A stretch of DNA of 64,000 nucleotides from Rhodococcus sp040643435 (lineage in GTDB: Bacteria; Actinomycetota; Actinomycetes; Mycobacteriales; Mycobacteriaceae): positions 248,001 to 312,000 of the forward strand of contig NZ_JBEYUH010000004.1 in the NCBI RefSeq assembly GCF_040643435.1, given 5' to 3'. Position numbers and translations under genes: made by a program. Positions within the stretch are counted from its first letter, which is position 1, and each line of letters starts with the position of its first letter. The notes beneath the pieces are model-generated. The model was not told the origin of the DNA. It searched no databases and saw nothing but the letters and a program-made list of their open reading frames with translations. Of the stretch, positions 1-8,714 are shown piece by piece.

Positions 1-16
1 GCGGATTGTTTTGGGG

Positions 17-865
17 TCAGGCAGTTTCGGGAAGCACGTTCTTCAGCGAAGCAACGATGTTGTTCGCGATCGCCGATGCGACCTCCGGCGAAACATTCGC
101 GTCGTGGCAACGCCGCGCCGCGACCGCCAGTCGATCGGCGACTTCGTTGAGGGGGTGTCCGCTGTGCCCGCGTACCCACGAGAACTCGACGGTACGACCC
201 TTGATCCGATTCCGGATCCGTTCCACGACGTCCACGATCTCGGGGCGACCTTCGTAGGTGCCTTCGAGGCAGGCGAGGGCGAGCCGGCTGTCGGTGAGGA
301 TGTGCAACTTGGGATTCGAGAAGCGGCAGATTGCCATGTGGATGGCCAGGAGTTCACCTTCGAGGATTGAGCGAGCGTCGCACGCCATCCGCATCTGGTG
401 CACGCCGGTATCGGATACGCAGCCCAGTCCCGTGCCGCGACGGTTCTTGGCCTTCGACGCGTCGGTCGCCACCACCAGCGGCGGACGTGCCTCGAGTTCT
501 GCCTCGCGGCGTGCTTCGTCCGCTGCGAGCAAGGCCGCGACGTGTGCCCCGATGGTGTCGGATGCGCGTGAGAGAAGGATGCCGAACGGACCGAAGGCCG
601 TGTCGACGAACTGCACGGCCGGGAAGGACTCGGCGACGTTCTTCAAGGTGCGGCGCAGCGCGCTGTCCGAGATGTGGACCCGGGTAGGAGAGGTCCGCGC
701 CTTCGCGTACAGCGCGTCGAACGCGTCGAGACCGAGGAGCAGGCGGTCGGTCTCGGAGTCTCCGTCGCGGGTGAGCAGGACGACGTCGTCGTCGGTTGCG
801 ATCGCGGCGCAGATCTGCGGTCCTGCGTCGCTGCAGGTCTCCCTGATGTGGATGGCGGCGAGCAT
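17..865 (-). CDS. RNase H-fold protein with extra N-terminal domain
   Basis: This is a 282-aa protein with a C-terminal RNase H-like domain, roughly residues 128-255. The acidic catalytic set is visible: Asp135 in VATDAS, Glu171 in LEGEL, Asp192 in TDSR, and Asp244 in NEVADRLA, preceded by WVRGHSG. That pattern predicts cleavage of RNA in RNA-DNA hybrids or a related nucleic acid. The first 125 residues match no domain I recognise. I chose the ATG at 865 because an AGGAGG sits six bases upstream; an upstream in-frame ATG at 901 lacks this. It is transcribed away from the hsd operon, and the dyad at 936-951 lies between them. A separate typical RNase HI is encoded at 62.6 kb, so this is a second, accessory member. 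Confidence 0.8.
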   Translation of the reverse strand: MLAAIHIRETCSDAGPQICAAIATDDDVVLLTRDGDSETDRLLLGLDAFDALYAKARTSPTRVHISDSALRRTLKNVAESFPAVQFVDTAFGPFGILLSRASDTIGAHVAALLAADEARREAELEARPPLVVATDASKAKNRRGTGLGCVSDTGVHQMRMACDARSILEGELLAIHMAICRFSNPKLHILTDSRLALACLEGTYEGRPEIVDVVERIRNRIKGRTVEFSWVRGHSGHPLNEVADRLAVAARRCHDANVSPEVASAIANNIVASLKNVLPETA

Positions 866-935
866 CGGATCCTCCTCGTTTTCGGGGTCGATGTCGATCA
901 TGAAATCGGCGGCCCACGCCGTCGATGAATCGAGT

Positions 936-951
936 GATAACGGGGGTTATC
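936..951. promoter_or_regulatory. Operator-like dyad GATAAC-N4-GTTATC
   Basis: A perfect 6-4-6 inverted repeat, GATAAC GGGG GTTATC, lies between the divergent RNase H-fold gene and the hsd operon, 91 bases before the operon's first start codon. A near-identical 16-base dyad is found at 11809-11824 in front of hsdR. Two such sites before the two halves of one system suggest a shared regulator; the HTH at the N-terminus of the first operon gene is the obvious candidate, by inference. Confidence 0.55.
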
Positions 952-1042
952 GCATCCGCGCGTGGTGGTGTCCGCCCGCTGTCGTAGATTTCGAAACGAC
1001 CGCGAACGGCCTCGGAGCAGGAAGGGAAGGAGACGCACACCC

Positions 1043-3112
1043 ATGAGTGACGAGCCCACCCTGCTCCTGTCGAAAAGCGACATTGCCGCACTTGCCGGTG
1101 TGAAACGCCCGGTCGTGACGATGTGGGCCAAGCGCTACAGCAACAGCGACCGTCCCTTCCCGACGCCGGCGCGTGTCGAAGCACGCCAGGAGAAGTTCGC
1201 CGCCGACGACGTAGTGGCCTGGCTCCGAGATCGGGGGCTCGGCAACAACGACACCCTCGCTGAGGATGTCGCCGTCTTCGCCGCGCTCGAACATCCCACC
1301 GGTGCTGATCCCGACATCGCGTTCGCCGGTCTCACCGCGCTGTTGTGCTTGAAAGCGCAGATCGGCATGTCGTTGGGCGACCTGGACGACGAGGAGATCC
1401 TCGACGAGGCCGACGACCTGGACCCCGACGACGTCTACCTGTACCGGGAGCTGTCCGACCTCGGCGAACATCTTTCGACGTATGCGCGTCACGCAGATCG
1501 GATGGCCGACGCCGCCTATACCCCGGAACATGCCTTCGAGGCGCTCATCGGGCAGCGCTTCCGGTTGCCGTTGCCCGACTGGGCCGACTCCGCCCTCGCC
1601 GAAAGTGCGCTCACGCTGTGCACGCGGGTCACGACGGCGCTGGTCTCGAGCGACAGCGTGACGTTCGTCGATCCCTCGGTCGACGGCAGCGATCTGCTGG
1701 TAGCGCTGCGTCGTGACCTCTCCGAAGATTCCGAGCCGATCGCCATCACCGGCCGCGCCGATACGGCCTCGGCTCGCCTTGCGCGACGACGACTGGCGAT
1801 CCACCGCTGGCGCCGGCACCCCAGTCCCGCAGAGGGGTTCGGGGCAGATTTCTCCCTCGACCGACCGGCCCTGTTCCTCACTCAGTACCCGTCGCCGTCC
1901 ACGCTCGGGTACACGCCCGTCGATGTGCTGTCGGAGATCGACAACATCACTGTCCAGATGGGTCCGGAGCACACGGCGGTGGTGATCGCACCGGCAAGCG
2001 TGCTGGTCGATCCGCTCCGTGACCGGGAGGCGCTGTCGATCCGGTCCGGAATCGTCCGGTCCGATCGGCTGCGTGCTGCCATCCGCCTCCCCGAGGGGTT
2101 GTTGGTGACCAAGCCGGGCATGCCGATGGCGATATGGGTGTTGGGTGCGCCGGACGAGCGAACCGCCCCCGCGGATAGGTGGACGGTGCTCGCCGACGTC
2201 GGCCATCGAAGCCTCGACAACGAGACGATCGAGGGCGTGATATCCGATGTGGTTGCCGCGATGGGCGATTGGAAGTCCGTCTGCGCTCACGCATTCGCGT
2301 TCGGAGCCGTGCACCGAACCTCGAGGCTGCTCGCCGCAGACCACCTCGGTCTAGTCGTGCCGCGCGACGAGCGACCCGCACTTGCCGGTGCGGACGTCGC
2401 GAGCCGTGTGATGGCACACGTCGATGCGGTGAACGGGCACTCGCGTCGTATCGTTGACGATCTGCAGTTGAAGGTTGCGTACGGCGGTTCGGCTACATCG
2501 CAGATGCCCACTGCCGGCGAGTTGGTGGCGCGCCAGAAGCTTGCACTCGTTGCGGGCAACCGGATCGACGACCGCGATATTTGTGCGGACGGGAACGTGC
2601 GCGTGATCGGCCCAGCAGAACTGTTGGGCGAGAAGAGACTCGGCGCCCGGGGCGTGGACCGCCTGGCACACACGACGAAGTATCCGAACAGTCGCTACAC
2701 CGAGCCGGACGACATCGTGTTCTGCACAGCGCCGAGCGTCGGTGTCATGGTCGATTCCGACGGCGGATCGCTCGTCCTTGCCCCGGCCCGCGTCTTCCGT
2801 ATCCGTCCTGGTGAGACCGAGGGATTGATACCGGAAGTGATCGCGCGGCATCTCCGACGGCGAGCCTTCGTCGAGAAGCCGGCGGGAGCTGTTCGTGGGG
2901 GACGGCGCTGGCGCGACTGGACGATCCCGATGCTCGATTCCGATCAGGTCGACAACGTGACCTCGGCACTGCGTGATCTCGACGCGCGGCGGCGTGAGGC
3001 GCAGGACCTGCTCGACAGCTTGAACGAACTGACCGACACAATGGTCGACGGCGTGACTCGCGGAGTCCTGTCCGTCACGGCACACAACGGGTCCGACCCG
3101 GAGGAAGGGTGA
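1043..3112 (+). CDS. HTH, degenerate N6-adenine methylase and TRD-like fusion protein
   Basis: This 689-aa protein begins with a helix-turn-helix (about residues 8-40, LSKSDIAALAGVKRP). The middle is laid out like the HsdM N6_Mtase domain, but key motifs are lost: motif I reads VDPSVDGSDLL where HsdM has DPACGSGGM, and the NPPF catalytic motif is replaced by TQYP. The downstream block VRSDRLRAAIRLPEGLL...MAIWVLG still matches HsdM. The last 220 residues resemble a specificity-subunit recognition domain (YTEPDDIVFC...DGGSLVL) followed by a helical end. The ATG at 1043 follows GGAAGGGAAGGAG. Its stop overlaps the region of the hsdM start. I infer a non-catalytic DNA-binding partner or regulator of the restriction system; an active methylase looks unlikely. 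Confidence 0.7.
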   Translation: MSDEPTLLLSKSDIAALAGVKRPVVTMWAKRYSNSDRPFPTPARVEARQEKFAADDVVAWLRDRGLGNNDTLAEDVAVFAALEHPTGADPDIAFAGLTALLCLKAQIGMSLGDLDDEEILDEADDLDPDDVYLYRELSDLGEHLSTYARHADRMADAAYTPEHAFEALIGQRFRLPLPDWADSALAESALTLCTRVTTALVSSDSVTFVDPSVDGSDLLVALRRDLSEDSEPIAITGRADTASARLARRRLAIHRWRRHPSPAEGFGADFSLDRPALFLTQYPSPSTLGYTPVDVLSEIDNITVQMGPEHTAVVIAPASVLVDPLRDREALSIRSGIVRSDRLRAAIRLPEGLLVTKPGMPMAIWVLGAPDERTAPADRWTVLADVGHRSLDNETIEGVISDVVAAMGDWKSVCAHAFAFGAVHRTSRLLAADHLGLVVPRDERPALAGADVASRVMAHVDAVNGHSRRIVDDLQLKVAYGGSATSQMPTAGELVARQKLALVAGNRIDDRDICADGNVRVIGPAELLGEKRLGARGVDRLAHTTKYPNSRYTEPDDIVFCTAPSVGVMVDSDGGSLVLAPARVFRIRPGETEGLIPEVIARHLRRRAFVEKPAGAVRGGRRWRDWTIPMLDSDQVDNVTSALRDLDARRREAQDLLDSLNELTDTMVDGVTRGVLSVTAHNGSDPEEG

Positions 3113-3114
3113 AG

Positions 3115-4725
3115 ATGCCACCGAGGAAGAGGGCGACGGCCACAGCACCGTCGACCATGAAGGAACTGAAGGACACACTGTGGAAGGCCGCCGACAAGCT
3201 GCGCGGTTCCATGGATGCGTCCCAGTACAAGGACGTCATCCTCGGGCTGGTGTTCCTCAAGTACGTGTCGGATGCGTTCGACGAGCGTCGCCAGCAACTC
3301 GAAGCGGAGCTACGCGCCGACGGGCTCGACGACGAGGATGTGGCGTCGCTGATCGACGACCGCGACGAGTACACAGGCTCCACCGTCTTCTGGGTGCCCG
3401 CGGAGGCGCGTTGGGAGTACCTCGCGCAGAACGCGAAGGGCGTGCAGGAGACGGCCGAGACCGAGGGGCTGACCGTCGGTGAGCTGATCAACCGCGCGAT
3501 GCTTGCTCTGATGACGGAGAACCCGTCGTTGAAGGGCACGTTGCCGATGATCTTCAACGGCGACAACGTCGACCAGCGGCGTCTCGGCGAGCTCCTCGAC
3601 CTGCTCAACAGCACTCGCTTCACTGGCGAGGGTGCGCGTAAGGCGCGGGACCTTCTCGGCGAGGTGTACGAGTACTTCCTGGAGAAGTTCGCTCGCGCCG
3701 AAGGTAAGCGCGGCGGCGAATTCTACACTCCTGCAGGTGTTGTGCGTGTTCTGGTTGAGGTCCTCGAGCCGTACAGCGGTCGCGTGTACGACCCGGCGTG
3801 CGGGTCGGGTGGCATGTTCGTGCAGGCCGAGAAGTTCATCGAACATCACGGCGGCAACCCGACGGACATTGCCGTGTACGGTCAGGAACTCAACGAGCGC
3901 ACCTGGCGCATGGCGAAGATGAACCTGGCGATTCATGGCATTACCGCCAATCTCGCCGAGCGCTGGGGCGACACCTTCGCACAGGACCTGCATCCCGATT
4001 TGCTTGCTGACTTCGTGATGGCCAACCCTCCGTTCAATATCAAGGATTGGTCGCGTCGCGAGGACGACAAGCGCTGGAAGTTCGGCGTGCCGCCGGCCGG
4101 CAACGCGAACTACGCGTGGATTCAGCACATCATTTCGAAGCTCGCGGAGCGTGGTTCGGCCGGTGTGGTGATGGCGAACGGCGCGATGTCGTCGAACTCC
4201 GGTGGCGAGGGCGAAATCCGTGCGCGGCTTGTCGAAGCCGATCTGGTGTCGTGCATGGTCGCGCTTCCGACGCAGTTGTTCCGCAGTACCGGTATTCCGG
4301 TGTGCGTGTGGTTCTTCGCGAAGGACAAGTCTGCCGGCGTGAAGGGTTCGATCGATCGCCGCGGCGAGGTGTTGTTCATCGATGCCCGCAACCTTGGTTA
4401 CATGGTTGATCGCGCAGAGCGCGCGTTGTCGGATGACGACATCGCAAAGATTGCGGACACGTTCCATGCTTGGCGCGGAACGGAATCGGCCAAGGGTGAA
4501 TACGCCGATGAGCCGGGATTCTGCTACTCGGCGTCGTTGGCGGAGATCAAGGAAGCCGACTACGCGCTGACGCCGGGTCGGTATGTGGGTGCGGCACCGC
4601 TGGAGGACGACGGTGAGCCGATCGAAGAGAAAATTGCGCGGTTGACGAAGGAACTGTACGAGCAGTTCGACGAGTCGGCGCGGTTGCAGGCTGTCGTGCG
4701 GGAGCAGTTGGGGAGGATCGAATGA
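3115..4725 (+). CDS. hsdM: Type I restriction-modification methyltransferase subunit HsdM
   Basis: HsdM transfers a methyl group from S-adenosylmethionine to the N6 position of adenine within the site chosen by HsdS. The protein has 536 residues, normal for the family. It has the N-terminal helical HsdM_N region (LWKAADKLRGSMDASQYKDV), FYTP near residue 203, the SAM-binding motif DPACGSGGM near 226 and the catalytic NPPF near 304. All are intact, unlike those of the preceding gene. An upstream GTG at 3109 overlaps the previous stop, but the ATG at 3115 sits at a better distance from the GGAGGAAGG sequence. Its stop overlaps hsdS by ATGA, so the two are probably translated together. Confidence 0.95.
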   Translation: MPPRKRATATAPSTMKELKDTLWKAADKLRGSMDASQYKDVILGLVFLKYVSDAFDERRQQLEAELRADGLDDEDVASLIDDRDEYTGSTVFWVPAEARWEYLAQNAKGVQETAETEGLTVGELINRAMLALMTENPSLKGTLPMIFNGDNVDQRRLGELLDLLNSTRFTGEGARKARDLLGEVYEYFLEKFARAEGKRGGEFYTPAGVVRVLVEVLEPYSGRVYDPACGSGGMFVQAEKFIEHHGGNPTDIAVYGQELNERTWRMAKMNLAIHGITANLAERWGDTFAQDLHPDLLADFVMANPPFNIKDWSRREDDKRWKFGVPPAGNANYAWIQHIISKLAERGSAGVVMANGAMSSNSGGEGEIRARLVEADLVSCMVALPTQLFRSTGIPVCVWFFAKDKSAGVKGSIDRRGEVLFIDARNLGYMVDRAERALSDDDIAKIADTFHAWRGTESAKGEYADEPGFCYSASLAEIKEADYALTPGRYVGAAPLEDDGEPIEEKIARLTKELYEQFDESARLQAVVREQLGRIE

Positions 4726-5984
4726 GTCGCCCACTGGTGGAGTTAGCTGACATCGCAGCTCCGAAAGGTATCGTGGGCGGACCCTTTGGCTCATCTTTGG
4801 TCAATAAGGATTATGCGGAGTCGGGGGTCCCCGTTATCCGGGGTGCCAACATGTCTCTGGGGAAGTTTGTCTCCGGCGAGTTCGTGTATGTGACGCCTGA
4901 AAAAGTGGAGTCTGACCTGTCGCGAAACCAGGCGCGTCCTGGGGATCTCGTCTTCACGCAGCGCGGAACTCTGGGGCAAGTGGCGCTTGTGCCTGCGGTG
5001 CCGTTTGAGCGGTATGTCGTTTCGCAAAGCCAGATGCGGGTGACGATCAACCCTGATGTCGCTGACACGGAATACGTATATTATGCGTGCAGTTCGGAAA
5101 CCTTCCTCAGACAGATTTCAGACCATGCAATTTCCACGGGTGTTCCGCACATTAACCTTGGGATCCTCGGTCGGTTGCGGGTGCCACTGCCGACTTTGCG
5201 CGAGCAACGCGCCATCGCCGAGGTCCTCGGCGCCCTCGACGACAAGATCGCCGCCAACCGACGTTGCATCCAGAGTTTGAATCACCTTGCTGATGCCGAG
5301 TATTCGCGCTTCTCGATGGAAACGACCAAGTGCGAATCTCGACCCGATGTTATCACGCTCGTTGAGTTGAGCAGGATGGGTGCGATTGTTTTTGGGGATG
5401 GGTACCGAACTAAGCGAGCCGAGCTCAATGAGGACGGTTATCGAATAATTCGGGTAGCCGACATATTTGATGGAGAGATTCATCTTAACGGCACGGATTT
5501 TGTCTCGTATGAGCGGCGTAAGGCGATTGGGTCTAAAGCGGGACAGCCTGGGGATATTGTCCTCACAACGAAGGGGACCGTCGGGCGGCTGGCGGTATTC
5601 GAGGGTGCTGAGGAGCCGGTGGTATATAGCCCTCAAGTGTGCTTCTTTCGCGTCCGTAATGGCAACGGGTCAATCGAGAGATCCTACCTGCGTCGGTGGC
5701 TCTCGTCTCCCTCGTTCCTCAGTCAAGCGTCGTACCGGAAGGGAAACACTGATATGGCAGACTACCTCAACCTCACCGACATTGGATCGATGAAGTTGGA
5801 CTTGCCGCCTATCGAGGATCAACGTGTATTGGCTAATACACTTGAGCCCCTTGAAGAGTCCATCGCTTCTTTGAGAAGGGAGGCGCGGGTTCTCGCCGAT
5901 CTCCGGAGCGCATTGCTTCCCCGACTCATGTCTGGCGAGTTCCACGTTCGTGACGCCGAAAGAGCTGTTTCGGACGTCGTGTGA
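4722..5984 (+). CDS. hsdS: Type I restriction-modification specificity subunit HsdS
   Basis: HsdS chooses the DNA target for both methylation and cleavage. The 420-aa protein has two target recognition domains, about residues 1-150 and 205-350, each followed by a conserved helical spacer (LREQRAIAEVLGALDDKIAANRR near 160; IEDQRVLANTLEPLEESIASL near 365). This is the standard two-TRD layout for a bipartite target. The start codon overlaps the hsdM stop. The recognition domains are visibly more AT-rich than the flanking genes, as expected when TRDs are exchanged by recombination. The target sequence cannot be read from the protein by eye. Confidence 0.93.
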   Translation: MSRPLVELADIAAPKGIVGGPFGSSLVNKDYAESGVPVIRGANMSLGKFVSGEFVYVTPEKVESDLSRNQARPGDLVFTQRGTLGQVALVPAVPFERYVVSQSQMRVTINPDVADTEYVYYACSSETFLRQISDHAISTGVPHINLGILGRLRVPLPTLREQRAIAEVLGALDDKIAANRRCIQSLNHLADAEYSRFSMETTKCESRPDVITLVELSRMGAIVFGDGYRTKRAELNEDGYRIIRVADIFDGEIHLNGTDFVSYERRKAIGSKAGQPGDIVLTTKGTVGRLAVFEGAEEPVVYSPQVCFFRVRNGNGSIERSYLRRWLSSPSFLSQASYRKGNTDMADYLNLTDIGSMKLDLPPIEDQRVLANTLEPLEESIASLRREARVLADLRSALLPRLMSGEFHVRDAERAVSDVV

Positions 5985-6375
5985 GGTCGCTGGATCGCCA
6001 TGGGTCGGAGAATGCTCGGGCGTGATGAGCAATCCAACCCCTCGAGGTGGATCACGCTCGATATTAGACGAGCGAGCCCACTCCCAGCCGAATAACCGTC
6101 CTGCGGTACCCAACCCGCGCATATCAGAGTGACCACGCGTCGAAACCGACACGCTCGCCACCATCCGAAAATTCAGCCGGACCCCCAGAGGCGGCGCCCC
6201 GCGACGACGGTCCCCGGCGCCGCCTCACCCTGCATTCTTGACAAATCGACGTCCATATCAGTGCGTGAAATCAGACCGGTCGCGACGAGAAGCTGCAGGT
6301 CAAGGACGTGCGTCATCGCTCATCCCGAAGATGTGAGCCAACTCGGGCCCCAGCAGGATCACCCGAAGGAGTGTC
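5985..6375. other. Gene-free stretch after hsdS
   Basis: No convincing gene is seen between hsdS and the decayed PASTA-like gene. The stretch holds one strong hairpin (6188-6226), an isolated TTGACA-like hexamer near 6238 and, at its end, a GAAGGAG ribosome-binding site for the broken gene that follows. Confidence 0.6.
6188..6226. terminator. Strong hairpin downstream of hsdS, probable terminator
   Basis: GAGGCGGCGCC pairs perfectly with GGCGCCGCCTC across a 17-base loop, giving an 11-bp GC-rich stem about 200 bases after the hsdS stop. There is no U-run, as is common in actinobacteria. It is the first candidate terminator for the hsdMS operon. Confidence 0.45.
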
Positions 6376-7154
6376 ATGAAGTCCGTCGTCCCTACTCGCG
6401 CGTAGTGCCGGCATGTTCGTCGGCGTCGTGCTGTGGCTGGCGACCGTCGAGGTACTTGGCGGCGAGTTCGGCAGGCCCTCTTCTCCTTACTGGTGACCGT
6501 GGGGCTTGTCTACCTCGCAGTCGGCAAGCCCCGTGCGTGAATATCGACGGCGCGTCAAAGCAGAACAGGCGGCGCTCGCCGCACGTGCCGAAGCTGGTCC
6601 TCGGGCTTTCTTGGCCGGAGACCTGCGAACTGCGCTGGTATTTCCACCAGAAGCGGCGAAGCCACCCCCGGCTTCGCCGCGGTGTGGTGATCGCCGCTGT
6701 TCTCGCCACCGCGTTCGTCCTCTTCGGGATCATCAACGACATGTCCGACGGACTCGAAGCTCCGTCCGAAGGGGACGCCTCCACCACCCCGAAGTCGTCC
6801 GGTCACTCGGCGGCTGCGCACTCCCTGACTTCGAGTGGAGCAACAGCCGCGACCACCGCCCGAACAGCGAGTCCGCCTCGACTTCCACTGCGATACCGTC
6901 CGTGACCGCGGCAGATTACGAGCCGGCCGCTGTCATGCCCGACGTCCGGTGCATGGACCTCCAAGCCGCTCAAGATTTGGTTCAAGCCGAAGGCATCTTC
7001 TACTCGACCAGTGTCTACGCGACCGGTCAGGGGCGGGCGCAGGTCTGGGATCGCAGCTGGATGGTTGTCGACCAGTCACCTCGGCCGGGCGCTTCATCGA
7101 TGAGGCGACGCCGTTCTGACTGTCGTGAAGGAAGGCGAATTCAGTGGGTGCTGA
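6376..7154 (+). pseudogene. Decayed paralogue of the PASTA-like membrane protein at 15191
   Basis: The sequence follows the intact gene at 15191-15976 from its start (ATGAAGTCCGTCGTCCC against ATGAAGTTCGTCGTCCC) to its end (GAATTCAGTGGGTGCTGA against GAGTTCAGCGGGTGCTAG). Small insertions and deletions break the frame early, with a TAG at the tenth codon, and again later. The best-preserved part is the C-terminal PASTA-like region, still readable as VMPDVRCMDLQAAQD...GRAQVWDRSW. A ribosome-binding site (GAAGGAG) survives. It lies just after hsdS, while its intact copy lies just after hsdR, so both halves of the restriction system were once followed by this gene. Confidence 0.85.
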
Positions 7155-7569
7155 GCCGGACGACGCGCCGTTCATCGCGGTGATCGACGTGTTGGCCCCG
7201 AGTGACTGGGAGGAGCGTCGGTTGCTCGCCTAGGCTCTCGACAACTTCTCGTCCAGATGTGCTCGCGAGGAGGCCGCGGCCGCCGATGCACCGGCTGATT
7301 TGTCTGTGGTCGGTTGGGCGTTGAGTTTTCTGCATGATCACGGATGGGTCGTCCCGTTCGCGTGGCCCAGTTGGGAAGGCAAGGCGGTGCTCGAGTATTC
7401 CGATCCGCGCCCGATCGGTCACGCGTCGGCTGCAGATTGTCTGCGGTACTTGACCGTATCGGTTCGTGCAGATCGGTTCGATAGCGGCTCGTTCGAGAGT
7501 TACGTGGAGCAGGGCTTGATCGGAAGCTTGTTGCGCCGGCTACTCGAAACCACCGGAAACGCAAGCTGA
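7144..7569 (+). pseudogene. DUF6508-like protein interrupted by an in-frame TAG
   Basis: Reading from the GTG at 7144, one continuous frame gives about 140 residues ending in a block typical of DUF6508 proteins as I recall them (LTVSVRADRFDSGSFES, then an end rich in Leu and Arg). The frame contains a TAG at 7231-7233. Either this is a pseudogene with one nonsense mutation, or translation starts afresh downstream, for example at the TTG at 7300, giving 89 residues. It overlaps the end of the broken PASTA-like gene. No function is known to me. Confidence 0.5.
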
Positions 7570-7571
7570 CG

Positions 7572-8208
7572 GAAAAGAAAAGCGGGCGCCCTTCGGGCGG
7601 CTGCGCCAACAGATCGGAGACCCTGCGGGTCCCTGAGTCTTCGGCCCCTTCCCCAACGCTGCCCGGTCGCCATTCCCCGATAGACCGTCTCGGCCAGCAC
7701 TTCTGGCCCCACGTCGCAGACGACGTGTGGCTTGTACTGGACCCGGTCGTTCGTGTCGACCCTCACGATCGGGTGCTCCACCACCAGCTGTGGAGTCGAA
7801 GGATACTGGTGCCCAGTCGGTTTCGAACGCGAGGAATGGCACCCCGGTTCGCAGCGTCGAGCGCTGACGTCGGACTGTGGGAGACGAGCGACGTGTGCGT
7901 CGACGTGCCTCGGATACCGGAACGGCCCTCGTGCACGTTGATGCGCAGGAAACGACTCGAGCCCTCCGACCATGGGTGGTCGAAAGGCGAAACAGTCAGA
8001 GCGTCTGTGAGGAACCTGGTGGCCAGGTGAAGTGGCGGCCGGAGACGGCCGATTGCCGGTGCACGCCTCTGGAGGGCGTGTGGATAGAATCCACCCTACG
8101 GTGCATGACAGCCTCAGTTCTGTCTTGTGCCCAGACCCCGGAGTGGTGTTGGCGCACCTTCCGGGGTCGACCTGTATTCAGATCGTTGCGGGGATGCTCC
8201 CATGATCT
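7572..8208 (+). ncRNA. Candidate structured RNA, copy 1
   Basis: This stretch of about 640 bases has no convincing gene but aligns along its length with 18249-18898. Matching hairpins keep their pairing although their sequences differ: CACGTCG/CGACGTG at 7710-7727 (CACGTCT/AGACGTG in copy 2), CGACCA/TGGTCG at 7967-7982, ACCTGG/CCAGGT at 8014-8028, GGTGCA-T-GACAG/CTGTC-T-TGTGCC at 8100-8131, and GACCCCGG/CCGGGGTC at 8134-8168. Several changes swap G-U for A-U or G-C pairs when read on the plus strand, so I favour plus-strand transcription. On the minus strand, the far end at about 7575 reads like a terminator (CGCCCGAAGGGCG, then TTTTCTTTT), so strand is not settled. I recognise no known RNA family. 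Confidence 0.55.
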
Positions 8209-8295
8209 AAGCGAAGCGTCAACTCGAACACGCGTTCTATCTTCAACGTGAAGCTGAGCCTGGGAAGATTGACCGTACGTGTGGGAGGTGACGTC

Positions 8296-8703
8296 ATGCA
8301 CCATGATTCGAACCAGGCCGACGTCGAAGCGGAATTGGTTGCGTTCGCCCGCGACTGGGCGCGCGCAATCGTGTCCAACGACGCCGAGCGCATCGCCGAG
8401 TTCACGGCAGACGAATGGGTGATGGTGTCCGAATCGGGTATCGATCCGGGCAGTCGATTCCTGTGGCTGGTCGCATCCGGCGAACTCACACACTCCGCAA
8501 TGGAGACGGTCGGGGATATTCGCGTGCGTGTCTACGGGGACACGGCTACGTTGACAGCTCGAGTGACGAACAGCGCGCACTTTGCGCAGCAACGGTTCGA
8601 TGCCGACGAGTGGACCACCGATGTGCTCGTCAGGCGCGACGGCAAGTGGCAATGCGTGTTGACGCAAACGACATCAGCACAGCGTGATTCGTCCGATTCG
8701 TGA
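8296..8703 (+). CDS. SnoaL-like (NTF2-fold) small protein
   Basis: This 135-aa protein has the alternating pattern of the SnoaL/DUF4440 fold: an N-terminal helix (FARDWARAIVSNDAERIAEF), then strands ending in VLVRRDGKWQCVLTQTT, a common family ending. Such proteins are cone-shaped homodimers that act as isomerases, as hydrolases or as accessory binding proteins; the role here cannot be read. The ATG at 8296 follows GGGAGGTGA at good spacing. It sits between the RNA element and decayed genes and appears to be the only intact gene in the decayed block. The block at 15-20 kb has a VOC gene in the matching position. Confidence 0.7.
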   Translation: MHHDSNQADVEAELVAFARDWARAIVSNDAERIAEFTADEWVMVSESGIDPGSRFLWLVASGELTHSAMETVGDIRVRVYGDTATLTARVTNSAHFAQQRFDADEWTTDVLVRRDGKWQCVLTQTTSAQRDSSDS

Positions 8704-8714
8704 GGACTTCGCGA

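Noticed and set aside
947..2344. Open frame antisense to the HTH/methylase-like gene
   Set aside because: Arg/Gly/Asp/His-rich shadow composition and no domain; the plus-strand gene has a start site, motifs and operon context.
6129..6905. A 258-codon open frame across the gap after hsdS
   Set aside because: It runs in the wrong frame through the decayed PASTA-like gene, is Arg/Ser-rich and has no start signal.
7575..7610. Minus-strand terminator (CGCCCGAAGGGCG then TTTTCTTTT) as proof of minus-strand transcription
   Set aside because: The hairpin and T-run are real in copy 1, but in copy 2 the run is TCTTCTTTC, and other helices favour the plus strand through U-G pairs. Kept only as a caution.
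7575..7960. A minus-strand reading frame shared by both copies of the duplicated element
   Set aside because: The frames align at about 85% identity over some 70 residues, but more than half of the base changes alter amino acids, the frames share no common start or ribosome-binding site, and composition is unlike a real protein. Nucleotide-level hairpin conservation explains the similarity better.
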